Below, piece by piece: positions 16,709 to 26,302 of a DNA stretch of 46,438 bases (the stretch's first letter is position 1; each line of letters begins with the position of its first letter). The position numbers and the translations under genes were made by a program. A model generated the notes under the pieces. It saw only the letters and a list, made by a program, of their open reading frames with translations. It made no database searches and was not told the DNA's origin. Source of the stretch: JBEIUO01 sp964549785 (GTDB lineage Bacteria > Planctomycetota > Phycisphaerae > Phycisphaerales > UBA1924); assembly GCA_964549785.1 (NCBI GenBank), contig CAZJXA010000003.1, positions 1 to 46,438 of the forward strand, written 5' to 3'.

Positions 16709-18247
16709 ATGATCCGCCAGCAAACGATAGCCGCGAATAGTTCGTCCGAGAATAACGGCTGTCGTTCCGAAATTCATGCTGGCATCCGGCCGCGTCTCAC
16801 GCCCGACCTACCTGTTGTGACTACGTTCGCTTCCGCAATTCAGTATCTGACCACGCTGACGAACGTGGAAACGCTGCGTCCATCGCACGTCGACAAGTCC
16901 ACGGTATTTCGTTTGGATCGGATGACCGCGCTGGTCCGCGCGTTGGGCGACCCCCAAGCCAGTTTTCGATCCGTCCATGTGGCGGGCAGCAAAGGGAAGG
17001 GCAGTGTCTGCGAAATGACCGCGGCGGCTCTGGCGGGGTGCGGGTTTACCGTTGGCGTTTTCACCAGCCCGCATCTCGTCGACATCCGCGAGCGCATCCG
17101 CATCAACTCCGAACCCATCGGGCAAATGCCCTTCGCGCGGCTGATCTCGAAGGTAAGCACCGCCGCGGCGAGCCTTCCCCAGAGGCTGGGTGACGTGACG
17201 GCCTTTGAGGCTCTTACCGCTGCCGCGTTTGTCTACTTCGCCCAAGAAGCTGTGGACGTGGCCGTGATCGAAGTCGGGCTGGGGGGCACGACGGACGCCA
17301 CGAACGTGATCACTCCGGTGGTCTCGGCCATCACGGCGATCCAGATGGAGCACTCGCAACTGCTGGGTCCGACCCTCGCCGACATCGCCCGCCACAAGGC
17401 CGGCATCATCAAACCCGGGGTCCCCGTCGTGACGGTTCCTCAGTGTGAGGAGGTTCTGGCGGTTTTTCGGGAGAGTGCAGCACTCGCCGCTGCTCCGTTG
17501 CGGGTGCTGGGGGCCGACATGGAGTTCTCCAGCCGGTTCGAGTCCACGCCCGACCTCGGCCCGCACATGCGGGTGTGCCTTACGGGAGAGCGTGGCTGTT
17601 TCGACCACTTGGCGGTGCCTCTTCTCGGCGAGCATCAGGCATCGAACTGCGGGGTTGCGCTCGCCATTCTCGATTCGCTCCGCTCCTCGGGGATGCACAT
17701 CTCGGACGCCGACGTTGCTGCGGGCCTGCGGCTGACGTCCCGCGCGGGTCGCTTGGAACGCATCCACGACGATCCTCGCATCTACGTCGACGGAGCCCAC
17801 AATCCGGAGTCCATCCACGCCCTTATGAAGTCGTTGGGGGCTTACATCACCTACGACAGTGTCGTCGTTGTCTTCGGGTGCGCCGCCGACAAGGACGTCG
17901 CGGGGATGCTCGCCAAGTTGGCGACGGGGGCCGACAAGGTCTTTTTTACTGCAGCCGAGGGTTCCGACCGGGCCATCGACCCGCGCGAACTCCAACGCAA
18001 GTTCAGCGAAGTCTCCACGAAGATGTCCCAGGTCACTCCGACCCTGAAAGAAGCAATCAACGCCGCCGCTCGGGCCGTCTCCAAGGGCGACATCGTGCTG
18101 GTCACCGGCTCGTTCCTTCTCGCCGGCGAGGCCAAACGCCTTTTCGCGGGCAAGGCGGAGCGCGAGGCGAAGGTGGAGATCGCGGCACGGGCGGAGGTCA
18201 AGGCCAGACCGGCCGACCCGCCTAAGCCGTCGAAACCGCAGTCCTGA
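16709..18247 (+). CDS. folC: folylpolyglutamate synthase / dihydrofolate synthase (FolC)
   Basis: A Mur-ligase-family enzyme that adds glutamate to dihydropteroate or folate using ATP. Motifs are HVAGSKGKGSVCEM (P-loop), TSPHLVDIRERIRI, EVGLGGTTDATNVI and DGAHNPESIHAL. Residues from SAIQYLTTLTNVE onward fit the family, so a GTG at 16817 is a credible alternative start; the ATG at 16709 adds 36 poorly conserved residues but follows a TACTAT box. About 30 charged/proline residues extend the C-terminus (KAEREAKVEIAA...KPSKPQS). It is followed after 65 bases by leuS. Confidence 0.92.
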   Translation: MIRQQTIAANSSSENNGCRSEIHAGIRPRLTPDLPVVTTFASAIQYLTTLTNVETLRPSHVDKSTVFRLDRMTALVRALGDPQASFRSVHVAGSKGKGSVCEMTAAALAGCGFTVGVFTSPHLVDIRERIRINSEPIGQMPFARLISKVSTAAASLPQRLGDVTAFEALTAAAFVYFAQEAVDVAVIEVGLGGTTDATNVITPVVSAITAIQMEHSQLLGPTLADIARHKAGIIKPGVPVVTVPQCEEVLAVFRESAALAAAPLRVLGADMEFSSRFESTPDLGPHMRVCLTGERGCFDHLAVPLLGEHQASNCGVALAILDSLRSSGMHISDADVAAGLRLTSRAGRLERIHDDPRIYVDGAHNPESIHALMKSLGAYITYDSVVVVFGCAADKDVAGMLAKLATGADKVFFTAAEGSDRAIDPRELQRKFSEVSTKMSQVTPTLKEAINAAARAVSKGDIVLVTGSFLLAGEAKRLFAGKAEREAKVEIAARAEVKARPADPPKPSKPQS

Positions 18248-18298
18248 CTTTCTCGCGGCCGCGTGGCTCGGCCCGGCGTTTATTGCTCTGATCCTCCA

Positions 18299-18304
18299 TA
18301 ACCT
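18299..18304 (+). promoter_or_regulatory. putative -10 box of leuS
   Basis: TAACCT eight bases before the leuS ATG, with no Shine-Dalgarno between. Confidence 0.35.
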
Positions 18305-18312
18305 AGCGGGCC

Positions 18313-21300
18313 ATGCCCAGCCCGCCTCCCTCTTCACATCCGACAATCCCCGCGGCAGCATCCGGTTCCGGGCCGCCCCCCCACCGTTACACCGCTGCGC
18401 TCGCCAATGCGATTGAAACGGCCTGCCACTCCCGCTGGGATCGCGACGAAATTCACGTTGTCCCCAATCCCGGCGAGCCGGGTTTCGATCCGTCCCGTCC
18501 GAAGTTCTACTGCCTCGATATGTTCCCCTACCCATCGGGCGCGGGGCTGCACATCGGGCACCCGGAGGGGTACACCGCCACCGACATCATCTGCCGCTAC
18601 AAGCGGATGAACGGCTTCAATGTGCTGCACCCGATGGGGTGGGACGCCTTCGGCCTGCCCGCCGAGCAGTACGCCATTGCCACCGGTGTTCATCCGGCCA
18701 TCACCACGCGAACCGCGATCGACAACTTCCGCCGGCAACTCAAGCGATTCGGTTTTTCGTACGACTGGAGCCGCGAGTTGGGCACCATCGACGACGACTA
18801 CTACAAGTGGACGCAGTGGATCTTCCTGCGGTTGTTCGGGTCGTGGTTTGACAGCCGTCCCGGGATCGAGAAGGCCCGCCCCATTTCCGATCTGATCGAC
18901 GCCGCATCCAAAGGAGAAATCGCGACTCCCGCGCCGTGGAACGACATGGACGGCGACGCGCGGGCCCGTTTCCTCGATTCCCACCGCCTGGCCTATCGAG
19001 GTGAACAGACCGTCAACTGGTGCCCGAAACTCGGCACCACACTCGCCAACGACGAAGTCATCGACGGCAAGAGCGAGCGGGGCGGCTTCTCGGTGATCCG
19101 CCGCCCGCTTCGGCAATGGGTCTTCCGCATCACCGCCTACGCCGAACGCCTGCTCAAAGGGCTCGCCGGTCTCGATTGGCCGCACTCCACGCGGGCGATG
19201 CAGGAGGAATGGGTCGGCCGGAGCGAAGGAGCGGAGATGCACTTTTCGTTGGTGGGCTCGGACCGGGTGCTGAAGGTCTTCACCACCCGCCCCGACACGA
19301 TTTTCGGCGCGACCTACATGGTTGTCGCGCCCGAGCACGATCTGTGCGCCGCCGTGGTGCGGGGAGACCTTGAGTGCGACGCGCCCACGGCGCACGCCCT
19401 CGCGGATTACGTTCGGCGCGCAGCGTCGCGCGGCGAGGTCGAGCGTCAGGAGAACAAGGACAAATCCGGCGTCTTTACCGGAGTGTTCGCGATCAATCCG
19501 GCCACCAACCAGCCCATCCCGGTGTGGACCGCGGACTACGTGCTCGCGGGCTATGGCACCGGGGCTGTCATGGCAGTCCCCGCGCATGATGAACGTGATT
19601 TTGAGTTCGCCAGAGCCTTTCACCTCCCGATCCGCGACGTTGTCTACCCCCGCATCGTGTACGCGATGCATCATTTCGCGACGAACGCCTACGGAGCGGG
19701 CGAGCCCGCAACCCACTGGCGGGATCATCTTGCCGATTTCCTCGGGCTCGTGGGGGGCTCCGCCGAGTCGGGCACCGCGTTCGCCCTCCACCTCGAAAGC
19801 GCCCTTGCCGGCCCGTCTGCGGGCTCGGATCGCGCCAGCCGCGAAACCTGGCTCGAGACCATCGACACTCTCGCCTTCCAGAATTTCTCGGATTTTCGCC
19901 GCCGCTTTGAATCGGGGACTTTTCACGCGGGCGCGGGCTCTGCGTTTTCAGACCCGGGGATCGCGGTCAATTCCGGCAGCGGCGAACTTTCCCTCGATGG
20001 CCTCCCGACGGCTCGGGCCAAGGACGCGGTCATCGATTGGCTTCAATTGACCACGCGCGGCGGTCGAAGGATCAATTACAAACTGCGTGACTGGGTCTTC
20101 TCGCGCCAACGCTACTGGGGCGAACCATTTCCCATTGTCTACGACGAGGGCGGTCGCGTCTATCCGGTTTCGGAGAAGTCTCTACCAGTCAAACTCCCTG
20201 AACTCGCGGACTACACGCCCGCCGAGAGCGACGACCCCCAGCCATTGCTCGCGAAGGCGACCGGCTGGATGCACACCACGGCGGGTGAAGCGGGCGTCGA
20301 CCCCGCGCTGCTCCCGGCGTCCACCCCGGTGACGCGTGAAACCAACACGATGCCCGGCTCAGCCGGATCATCGTGGTATGCCATCCGGTATTGCGACCCG
20401 CGGAACGCCGCTCGACTCGTCGGCCGCGAAGCCGAGCAGTACTGGATGGGGCCGGCCTCAGGTGGGACAGGCGTCCCGCCTGTCCTCGTTTCGTCACACA
20501 CCCCGCCCGTCTCTCCGGCTCGTCCCTTGGGCGGCGTGGACCTCTACCTGGGCGGCAGCGAGCACGCCGTGGGCCATCTCCTCTACGCCCGCTTCTGGCA
20601 GAACGTCCTCTATGACCTGGGCGAAGTCTCGACACCTGAGCCATTCCGAAAACTTTTCCACCAAGGCTTGATTACCAGTTTCGCCTATCAGCGGGCCGAC
20701 AAGTCGATCGTCGCGGTGGATGAAGTTTCCGAGGTGTCGGAAGGCTCGTACACCGAAACCGCCACCGGGAAGCCCGTCACGCCCATCGTCACCAAGATGA
20801 GCAAACGGTACAAGAACATCGTCAACCCGGACGATGTGATCGCGGAGCACGGGGCCGACACCTGCCGCCTGTATGAAATGTACATGGGTCCGCTCGAAGC
20901 CAGCAAGCCCTGGAACCCGCGCGATATCGCGGGCTGCTTCCGATTTCTTCAACGGGCCTGGCGACTCGCCATCGATGAGAGCACGGGCACTCCCAAACTC
21001 GCCACGTCGACGGAGCCAGCCCTCGAGAAGGCCCTGCACCGCCTGATCGCCAAGGTTGGCGGCGATATCGAACGCATGGCCTTCAACACCGCCATTGCTG
21101 CCATGATCGAGTTTGTCAACGCCGCCACCGCGCTCGACAAGGGTGCTGGCTCGCTCACCACCGATCAGATCGACCGCTTTGCCCGCGTGCTGGCTCCCTT
21201 CGCCCCGCACATCGCCGAGGAAATCCGAACCCGCATCGGCAACCCTGGCCCGATCGCGCTCTCAACGTGGCCGGTGGTCGATGCCGCGCTTCTCACCGAT

Positions 21301-21489
21301 AGCGAGGTTGAGATTCCGGTGTCGGTCCAGGGCAAAGTTCGCACCCGCATCACCGTCCCCACCGGGGCCGATGCCCAAGCGATCGAAGCCCGTGCCTTGG
21401 CCGACCCTCGCGTGATCGAATTCCTCGCGGGAAAACCCGTCAAAAAAATCATCGTCGTGCCCGGCAAGATGGTCAACATCGTCGTCTAA
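18313..21489 (+). CDS. leuS: leucyl-tRNA synthetase, enlarged
   Basis: A 1058-residue class I synthetase that charges tRNA-Leu; E. coli LeuRS has about 860. HIGH is at 80-83 (LHIGHPEGYTATD) and KMSKR at 828-832. The editing domain includes GTGAVMAVPAHDERDFEFA. Three additions stand out: a Pro/Ser-rich N-terminus of about 40 residues; about 100 extra residues (roughly 450-550) between PIRDVVYPR and the INYKLRDWVFSRQRYWGEP block; and about 24 residues after EQYWMGP (GGTGVPPV... at 717-724) encoded around a perfect palindrome. Catalytic motifs are intact, so it should be functional. Confidence 0.96.
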   Translation: MPSPPPSSHPTIPAAASGSGPPPHRYTAALANAIETACHSRWDRDEIHVVPNPGEPGFDPSRPKFYCLDMFPYPSGAGLHIGHPEGYTATDIICRYKRMNGFNVLHPMGWDAFGLPAEQYAIATGVHPAITTRTAIDNFRRQLKRFGFSYDWSRELGTIDDDYYKWTQWIFLRLFGSWFDSRPGIEKARPISDLIDAASKGEIATPAPWNDMDGDARARFLDSHRLAYRGEQTVNWCPKLGTTLANDEVIDGKSERGGFSVIRRPLRQWVFRITAYAERLLKGLAGLDWPHSTRAMQEEWVGRSEGAEMHFSLVGSDRVLKVFTTRPDTIFGATYMVVAPEHDLCAAVVRGDLECDAPTAHALADYVRRAASRGEVERQENKDKSGVFTGVFAINPATNQPIPVWTADYVLAGYGTGAVMAVPAHDERDFEFARAFHLPIRDVVYPRIVYAMHHFATNAYGAGEPATHWRDHLADFLGLVGGSAESGTAFALHLESALAGPSAGSDRASRETWLETIDTLAFQNFSDFRRRFESGTFHAGAGSAFSDPGIAVNSGSGELSLDGLPTARAKDAVIDWLQLTTRGGRRINYKLRDWVFSRQRYWGEPFPIVYDEGGRVYPVSEKSLPVKLPELADYTPAESDDPQPLLAKATGWMHTTAGEAGVDPALLPASTPVTRETNTMPGSAGSSWYAIRYCDPRNAARLVGREAEQYWMGPASGGTGVPPVLVSSHTPPVSPARPLGGVDLYLGGSEHAVGHLLYARFWQNVLYDLGEVSTPEPFRKLFHQGLITSFAYQRADKSIVAVDEVSEVSEGSYTETATGKPVTPIVTKMSKRYKNIVNPDDVIAEHGADTCRLYEMYMGPLEASKPWNPRDIAGCFRFLQRAWRLAIDESTGTPKLATSTEPALEKALHRLIAKVGGDIERMAFNTAIAAMIEFVNAATALDKGAGSLTTDQIDRFARVLAPFAPHIAEEIRTRIGNPGPIALSTWPVVDAALLTDSEVEIPVSVQGKVRTRITVPTGADAQAIEARALADPRVIEFLAGKPVKKIIVVPGKMVNIVV
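20465..20485. repeat. REP-like palindrome inside leuS
   Basis: Perfect 8-bp stem GGACAGGC/GCCTGTCC with loop GTCCC, read in frame as part of GGTGVPPVL. Proteins with GTGVPPV tracts in planctomycete and cyanobacterial genomes typically derive from dispersed palindromic DNA. Only this copy is visible in the window. Confidence 0.6.
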
Positions 21490-21528
21490 AAGTCTCCCGC
21501 CTTTCGTCCGAACCCCGGAACTTCCTGC

Positions 21529-22407
<879 letters not shown>

Positions 22408-22452
22408 ATCCCGGATTCTCGGCTATCCATCGCCCGTGGCTTTAAGAAGCCG

Positions 22453-22484
22453 CTCTGCGTTCCTCGGTGTTCTTCGTGTTTGAA
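22453..22484. repeat. dispersed-repeat-like sequence between terC and the SDR gene
   Basis: Reads as imperfect units CTCTGCGTT, CCTCGGTGTT, CTTCGTGTT. The same CTCTGCG..CTCGGTG..TTCGTG style recurs as noncoding dispersed sequence in many environmental genomes, in my recollection. It occupies the convergent spacer 22408-22494. Confidence 0.4.
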
Positions 22485-22494
22485 CGCGTTCGTC

Positions 22495-23514
22495 TCAATC
22501 CCGCCGTTTGTCGACCCGTGTCGTCTTTGACATTCCGACCTCAGCGGCGATCGCCTCTTCCACACGCGAATGCGTGAACCGGAAGCCCAGCCGCCGCAGT
22601 TTCTCCGGCACCGCCCGGCAACTTTCCAAGACCGCCTCCGCCTTGTGCCCCATTCCGGCCCGAACGACCCACGTCGGAACCGCCATCAGGACCGGCCGAT
22701 CCGCAGCCGCTGCGATCGCGTTCACCAGTTCGTTGAGGGTCGCCGGCGCGGGCGCGACCGCGTTCAGCGGGCCCACGATCTCTTCGCGCGCCAAACACGT
22801 CTCGACCACGCCGAGCAAGTCGTCCATACCGATCCACCCGACCCACCGTGGAGGTCCGGCGACGCGGCACAAGAGCCCCGCGCGGGCGAAGGGCCAGGCG
22901 TTCCGCAGCAGCCCGCCCCGCATCGAGAGCACGGCACCCATCCGCAGGAAGACGACCCGAATCCCCGCTTCCCGGGCCGGCTGGGCAGCGGCTTCCCAGT
23001 CCCTCGCCACTTCCGCGAGGAACCCGCTCCCCACGCCCGACGCCTCGGTCATCTCCTCGTCGCCGCGGCTGCCGTAATAGCCGGTCCCGGACGCCACGAC
23101 CAGCACCTTGGGCCGGTTTGTCGCGCGGGCGCACACGCGCGCCACAAGCCGGGTCCCCTCCACTCGGCTGACCCTGATTCGGGTCATCTTTTCGCGGGTC
23201 CATCGTCCCTGCGCAATCGGCTCGCCGGCGAGGTGCACCACCGCGTGCCGTCCGGAGAAGTCAGACACTTCCGCGCGGCCGGGGTCCGTCGCATCCCGCG
23301 GCACCTCCCAATCGATCCCTCGCTTCAAAGCTTTGACCGCGGTCCCTTGCGCCACCAGCCGCGCGACCAGCGCGGCCCCGATGCACCCCGCGCCGCCGGT
23401 GATCAGCACGCCGCCCGCCCGGTCGCGCGAAGGGGGCTGAACAGGATCTGAAGTGACCGGAGCGAAAGCATTCACCAGCGGTAAGTGTTGGCGGACCACC
23501 GCGACGGGGCGCAC
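22495..23514 (-). CDS. NAD(P)-dependent epimerase-like SDR (TIGR01777/YfcH family)
   Basis: 339 residues. The Rossmann motif is VLITGGAGCIGAALVARL, then VVHLAGEPIAQGRW and ASGTGYYGSRGDEEMTE (the YfcH substitute for the SDR YxxxK region), FLAEVARDWEAAA and LRMGAVL. The C-terminal DUF1731-like end is KAEAVLESCRAVPEKLRRLGF. Members act on unknown substrates. The GTG at 23514 lies three bases after the stop of the preceding small gene, so it is the third gene of a minus-strand operon. An internal GTG (VNAFAPV) is an alternative start, since the Rossmann fold begins only at residue 35. Confidence 0.85.
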   Translation of the reverse strand: MRPVAVVRQHLPLVNAFAPVTSDPVQPPSRDRAGGVLITGGAGCIGAALVARLVAQGTAVKALKRGIDWEVPRDATDPGRAEVSDFSGRHAVVHLAGEPIAQGRWTREKMTRIRVSRVEGTRLVARVCARATNRPKVLVVASGTGYYGSRGDEEMTEASGVGSGFLAEVARDWEAAAQPAREAGIRVVFLRMGAVLSMRGGLLRNAWPFARAGLLCRVAGPPRWVGWIGMDDLLGVVETCLAREEIVGPLNAVAPAPATLNELVNAIAAAADRPVLMAVPTWVVRAGMGHKAEAVLESCRAVPEKLRRLGFRFTHSRVEEAIAAEVGMSKTTRVDKRRD

Positions 23515-23517
23515 CGT

Positions 23518-23781
23518 CTAAGCGTCGCGACCGCCCGGCCCACATGCGGTCTGTCGGCCGCCGCCCGCCGCAATCAGTTTCGCGCCGTCCTCGGGGGTCA
23601 TGCTCCCCTCGGCCACATACGCCGCGATCTCCCGGCGGGTCTGCTCGCGTTCCCGTTCGCGACTCGCGCGCCGCATATTGGAAGCCACAATCCCGACCAC
23701 GCCGATAGCCATTCCGCCCCCCGCTGCGAGGACGGGGATCACCTCGGTGGGATCAATCGCCAGAATCAGTGGGAATGACAT
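23518..23781 (-). CDS. small membrane protein with SHOCT-like tail (paralogue B)
   Basis: 87 residues: a hydrophobic span at about 14-33 (VIPVLAAGGGMAIGVVGIV), a charged linker (RRASREREREQ), then TRREIAAYVAEGSMTPEDGAKLIAAG. The tail resembles the short helical SHOCT-type motif (...G.LTxEEF..K). Cys occurs near the end (TACGPGG). The ATG at 23781 follows GGAGG by eight bases. It is a close paralogue of the gene at 23815-24051, 33 bases upstream. Confidence 0.65.
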   Translation of the reverse strand: MSFPLILAIDPTEVIPVLAAGGGMAIGVVGIVASNMRRASREREREQTRREIAAYVAEGSMTPEDGAKLIAAGGGRQTACGPGGRDA

Positions 23782-23814
23782 CGGAAAACCTCCGGCACCG
23801 ACCATTGGGAACCA

Positions 23815-24051
23815 TCAAGCGCAGCCACTGTCCTTGCTCCCCGCCTTCAGGAGTCTCTCCCCTTGCTCGGGGGTCATGCTCCCCTCCGAAATGAACGCCG
23901 CGATCTCCCGGCGGGTCCGTTCCCGGGCCGAGAACCGGATCGTTTTTCCGATGGTCCCGATGAGTATGCCCAGAACAATGAACGTTCCGACCATGAACGG
24001 GATCACGATCCCCTCGTTGCACAGCCGATTCAGAATTTCGCTCTCGTCCAT
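23815..24051 (-). CDS. small membrane protein with SHOCT-like tail (paralogue A)
   Basis: 78 residues, one span at about 15-37 (IVIPFMVGTFIVLGILIG), then RFSARERTRREIAAFISEGSMTPEQGERLLKAG and a C-terminal DSGCA. The REIAA(F/Y)(I/V)xEGSMTPE(Q/D)G core is shared with the next gene, implying tandem duplication; the N-termini have diverged. It is first in the operon with paralogue B and the SDR gene. Function unknown. Confidence 0.65.
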   Translation of the reverse strand: MDESEILNRLCNEGIVIPFMVGTFIVLGILIGTIGKTIRFSARERTRREIAAFISEGSMTPEQGERLLKAGSKDSGCA

Positions 24052-24223
24052 TGTTCATACCCTTTCCGCGGCCGCGACCTTGACGACCGCACAATCGCCA
24101 CCCGCTCCTTCGGAAATCCCCTAAGGGGTTTTCACCCCGGGCCGTGCAGCCGCTTCCTTTTCGAGCAAAAAGGATAGCGACCCGCGATTGCCCCCGAAAA
24201 GCCGCAATATTCTTCCACCCGCC
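24052..24223. promoter_or_regulatory. divergent control region between small-paralogue operon and aat
   Basis: 172 bases. They contain CCCC/GGGG with a TAA loop followed by TTTT (around 24116-24129) and TATTCT about ten bases before the aat GTG. No convincing -35/-10 pair was found for either direction. Confidence 0.3.
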
Positions 24224-24913
24224 GTGACACCTTTCAGCCCGCTGCTTACTCCGCGCTCAATAGCGGCTCTCTCCGTCGAGCAGACGGAATTTCTGAACGC
24301 CGTCCTCTCGCATTATCGCCAGGCCTGGTTCCCGATGAATAACCCCGAGACCGGCGGCACCGAATGGGTCCGGGCCCGTCGGCGCGGCATCATCCCCATC
24401 GAACCCGAGAAATTCCATGTGGGGGGTACGCTGCGAGCCCGGGTCCGGAGCGCCCGCTTCCGAATTTCCACGGACACCGCGTTCAAGGAGGTTATCCGAT
24501 CGTGCGCAACACCCGCCGCGGGCCGGCCAGACACCTGGATTGATCCCACGATCATCGAAACGTTCGATCTGCTGCACACCGCCGGGCTCGCACACAGCGT
24601 CGAGGCGTGGATCGATGAACCCGGGGTGCCGTCGAGGCTCGTTGGCGGGCTCTACGGGCTGGCGTTGGGCCGCATTTTTTGCGGTGAATCCATGTTCTCC
24701 AACCCCGCCGACGGCGGGACCGACGCCAGCAAGGTCTGCCTCGTGAAGCTTGTGAGTCACCTTCGGGCCCGCCAGTTTCAGGTGCTGGATGCCCAACTCG
24801 CGAACGCGCATCTTGAGCAGTTCGGTTTGTACACGGTCGATCGGCGAACGTACACGCGGTGGCTCGACCAGTGGGCCGACGACGCCGCCGATTGGCTCCC
24901 GTGGACAGCCTAA
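24224..24913 (+). CDS. aat: leucyl/phenylalanyl-tRNA-protein transferase
   Basis: 229 residues. It conjugates Leu or Phe from charged tRNA to proteins with N-terminal Lys or Arg, creating N-degrons for ClpAP/ClpS. Recognisable motifs are YRQAWFPM, WVRARRRGIIPIE, TWIDPTIIETFDLLHTAGLAHSVEAW, GGLYGLALGRIFCGESMFS and DASKVCLVKLV. The length fits the family (about 230) when the GTG at 24224 is used; a TTG 12 codons upstream is possible. It converges on the ketosynthase gene. Confidence 0.93.
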   Translation: MTPFSPLLTPRSIAALSVEQTEFLNAVLSHYRQAWFPMNNPETGGTEWVRARRRGIIPIEPEKFHVGGTLRARVRSARFRISTDTAFKEVIRSCATPAAGRPDTWIDPTIIETFDLLHTAGLAHSVEAWIDEPGVPSRLVGGLYGLALGRIFCGESMFSNPADGGTDASKVCLVKLVSHLRARQFQVLDAQLANAHLEQFGLYTVDRRTYTRWLDQWADDAADWLPWTA

Positions 24914-25010
24914 AAGACAGACAGGGGGCCCCGTGATCCCGCCTCTGCTTCGCCCGTAGTACTTCTTTTTTGGATGCTCTCCTGGTGGCCACCGCCTTTC
25001 GCCGCCCGGC

Positions 25011-26297
25011 CTACTTCACCATCTCAATCGCCAGCGCCGAGTTCTTAGCCCCGAACGCCAGACAGTTAACGAGCACTCGCGTCGCTTCGCTGGCCCGCGC
25101 CGCGTTGGGCGTGTAATCCAGATCGCATAACGGATCGGCCTCGTCCAGATTTATGGTCGGCGGGATCACCCCACCGGACCCGTCGTCCGGGCTCAGGCAC
25201 GCGATCAACCCGACCACACTCGCCATCCCCGACGCTCCCTGCGGATGCCCGATCGCACCTTTGATCGACGTTCCCACGAGCCGCACCGAGTGCGCTCCAA
25301 ACGCCGCCTTTACCGCCGCGGTCTCGGAGACGTCGTTCAACACCGTCGATGTCCCGTGGTAACCGATTACCTCCACGTCACCGGGCACCCACCCCGCATC
25401 TTCCACCGCCAGGTGCATCGCCCGCACCGTCTCGACCATGTCGGGGCTGGGCCGGACGCGATGGAACGCATCGCACGTCGCGCCATAACCCAGGGCGCGG
25501 GCCCGCGGCTTTGTCCCGCGCTCCCGGGCGAAGGCCGGCCGCTCGACGACCACCGCCCACGCCCCTTCTCCCAGCACATATCCGCACCGTGTTCTCGAAA
25601 AGGGGCGCGACAGGGTCACGGCCTCCGCATCGCTCGCGCCCTCGCGTACCGCGATCACCTTCATCAGCTCCATCCCCAGCAGCGTCTCCCATCGCACGTG
25701 CGCGTCCGCCCCCACGACCACCCACGCGTCGGGTGAACCCGGCCTTTGCGAACCCAGGAGTTCCATCGCCAACCCCAGGGCATCGCTCGATGAGGCGCAG
25801 CCCGTCGAGACGCACAACGACGGTCCCTTGCATCCCAATCGGATCGACAATTCGCCCGCCAGATTGCCGTGAGTGGCGTTGGTGATCGCCCACACGCTTG
25901 GTCGCTTCCCGTGATTCATCGAGTCGGCTTGGTCGAGCGTGAAATCAATCCCGCCGCCACCGGTGCCCAAGATTACTCCCACCCGTCGACTTGTGGCCTC
26001 GCCGACCTCCAGCCCCGCTAGGCCCAAGGCCTCCCGGCACGCTGCCAACGCCATGGGCACCAAACGGGGCAACCGATCCACATCCGGTGCTCCCACCTGC
26101 GTGCCCGCCTCAGGCCGCCCAAAATCAACGCATTCCGCTGCCACCACCGAGCGGATGCGTTCGTCCGACCAGCGCAACTTTCGCACCCCCCCCACGCCCG
26201 CGCGGAGGGACGCCGCAAAAGCCGGTACGCCTAGTCCAACCGGTGACACTGCCCCAAGTCCTGTGATCCAAGGGCGCTGATCAAGAGGGAGAGTCAC
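25011..26297 (-). CDS. beta-ketoacyl-ACP synthase, KAS I/II type (stand-alone)
   Basis: 428 residues, thiolase fold. The active-site Cys is in CVSTGCASSSDAL at about residue 167, the first His in GYHGTSTVLND, and the Lys/His motif is GTSIKGAIGHPQGASG. This Cys-His-His set supports decarboxylating condensation of acyl and malonyl-ACP. HGTST, not HGTGT, is a minor deviation. No ACP, reductase or other fatty-acid or polyketide gene is nearby, so its pathway is unclear. The GTG start has a TACCGT box five bases upstream. Confidence 0.9.
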   Translation of the reverse strand: MTLPLDQRPWITGLGAVSPVGLGVPAFAASLRAGVGGVRKLRWSDERIRSVVAAECVDFGRPEAGTQVGAPDVDRLPRLVPMALAACREALGLAGLEVGEATSRRVGVILGTGGGGIDFTLDQADSMNHGKRPSVWAITNATHGNLAGELSIRLGCKGPSLCVSTGCASSSDALGLAMELLGSQRPGSPDAWVVVGADAHVRWETLLGMELMKVIAVREGASDAEAVTLSRPFSRTRCGYVLGEGAWAVVVERPAFARERGTKPRARALGYGATCDAFHRVRPSPDMVETVRAMHLAVEDAGWVPGDVEVIGYHGTSTVLNDVSETAAVKAAFGAHSVRLVGTSIKGAIGHPQGASGMASVVGLIACLSPDDGSGGVIPPTINLDEADPLCDLDYTPNAARASEATRVLVNCLAFGAKNSALAIEMVK

Positions 26298-26302
26298 GAC
26301 GG

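Noticed and set aside
16808..18535. 575-codon minus-strand frame over folC and leuS start
   Set aside because: Crosses two recognised genes on the opposite strand and shows no domain.
18334..19926. 530-codon minus-strand frame over leuS
   Set aside because: Shadow of LeuRS catalytic and editing domains.
24908..25010. Possible terminator between aat and ketosynthase
   Set aside because: T6 at about 24964 is present but no stable stem precedes it.
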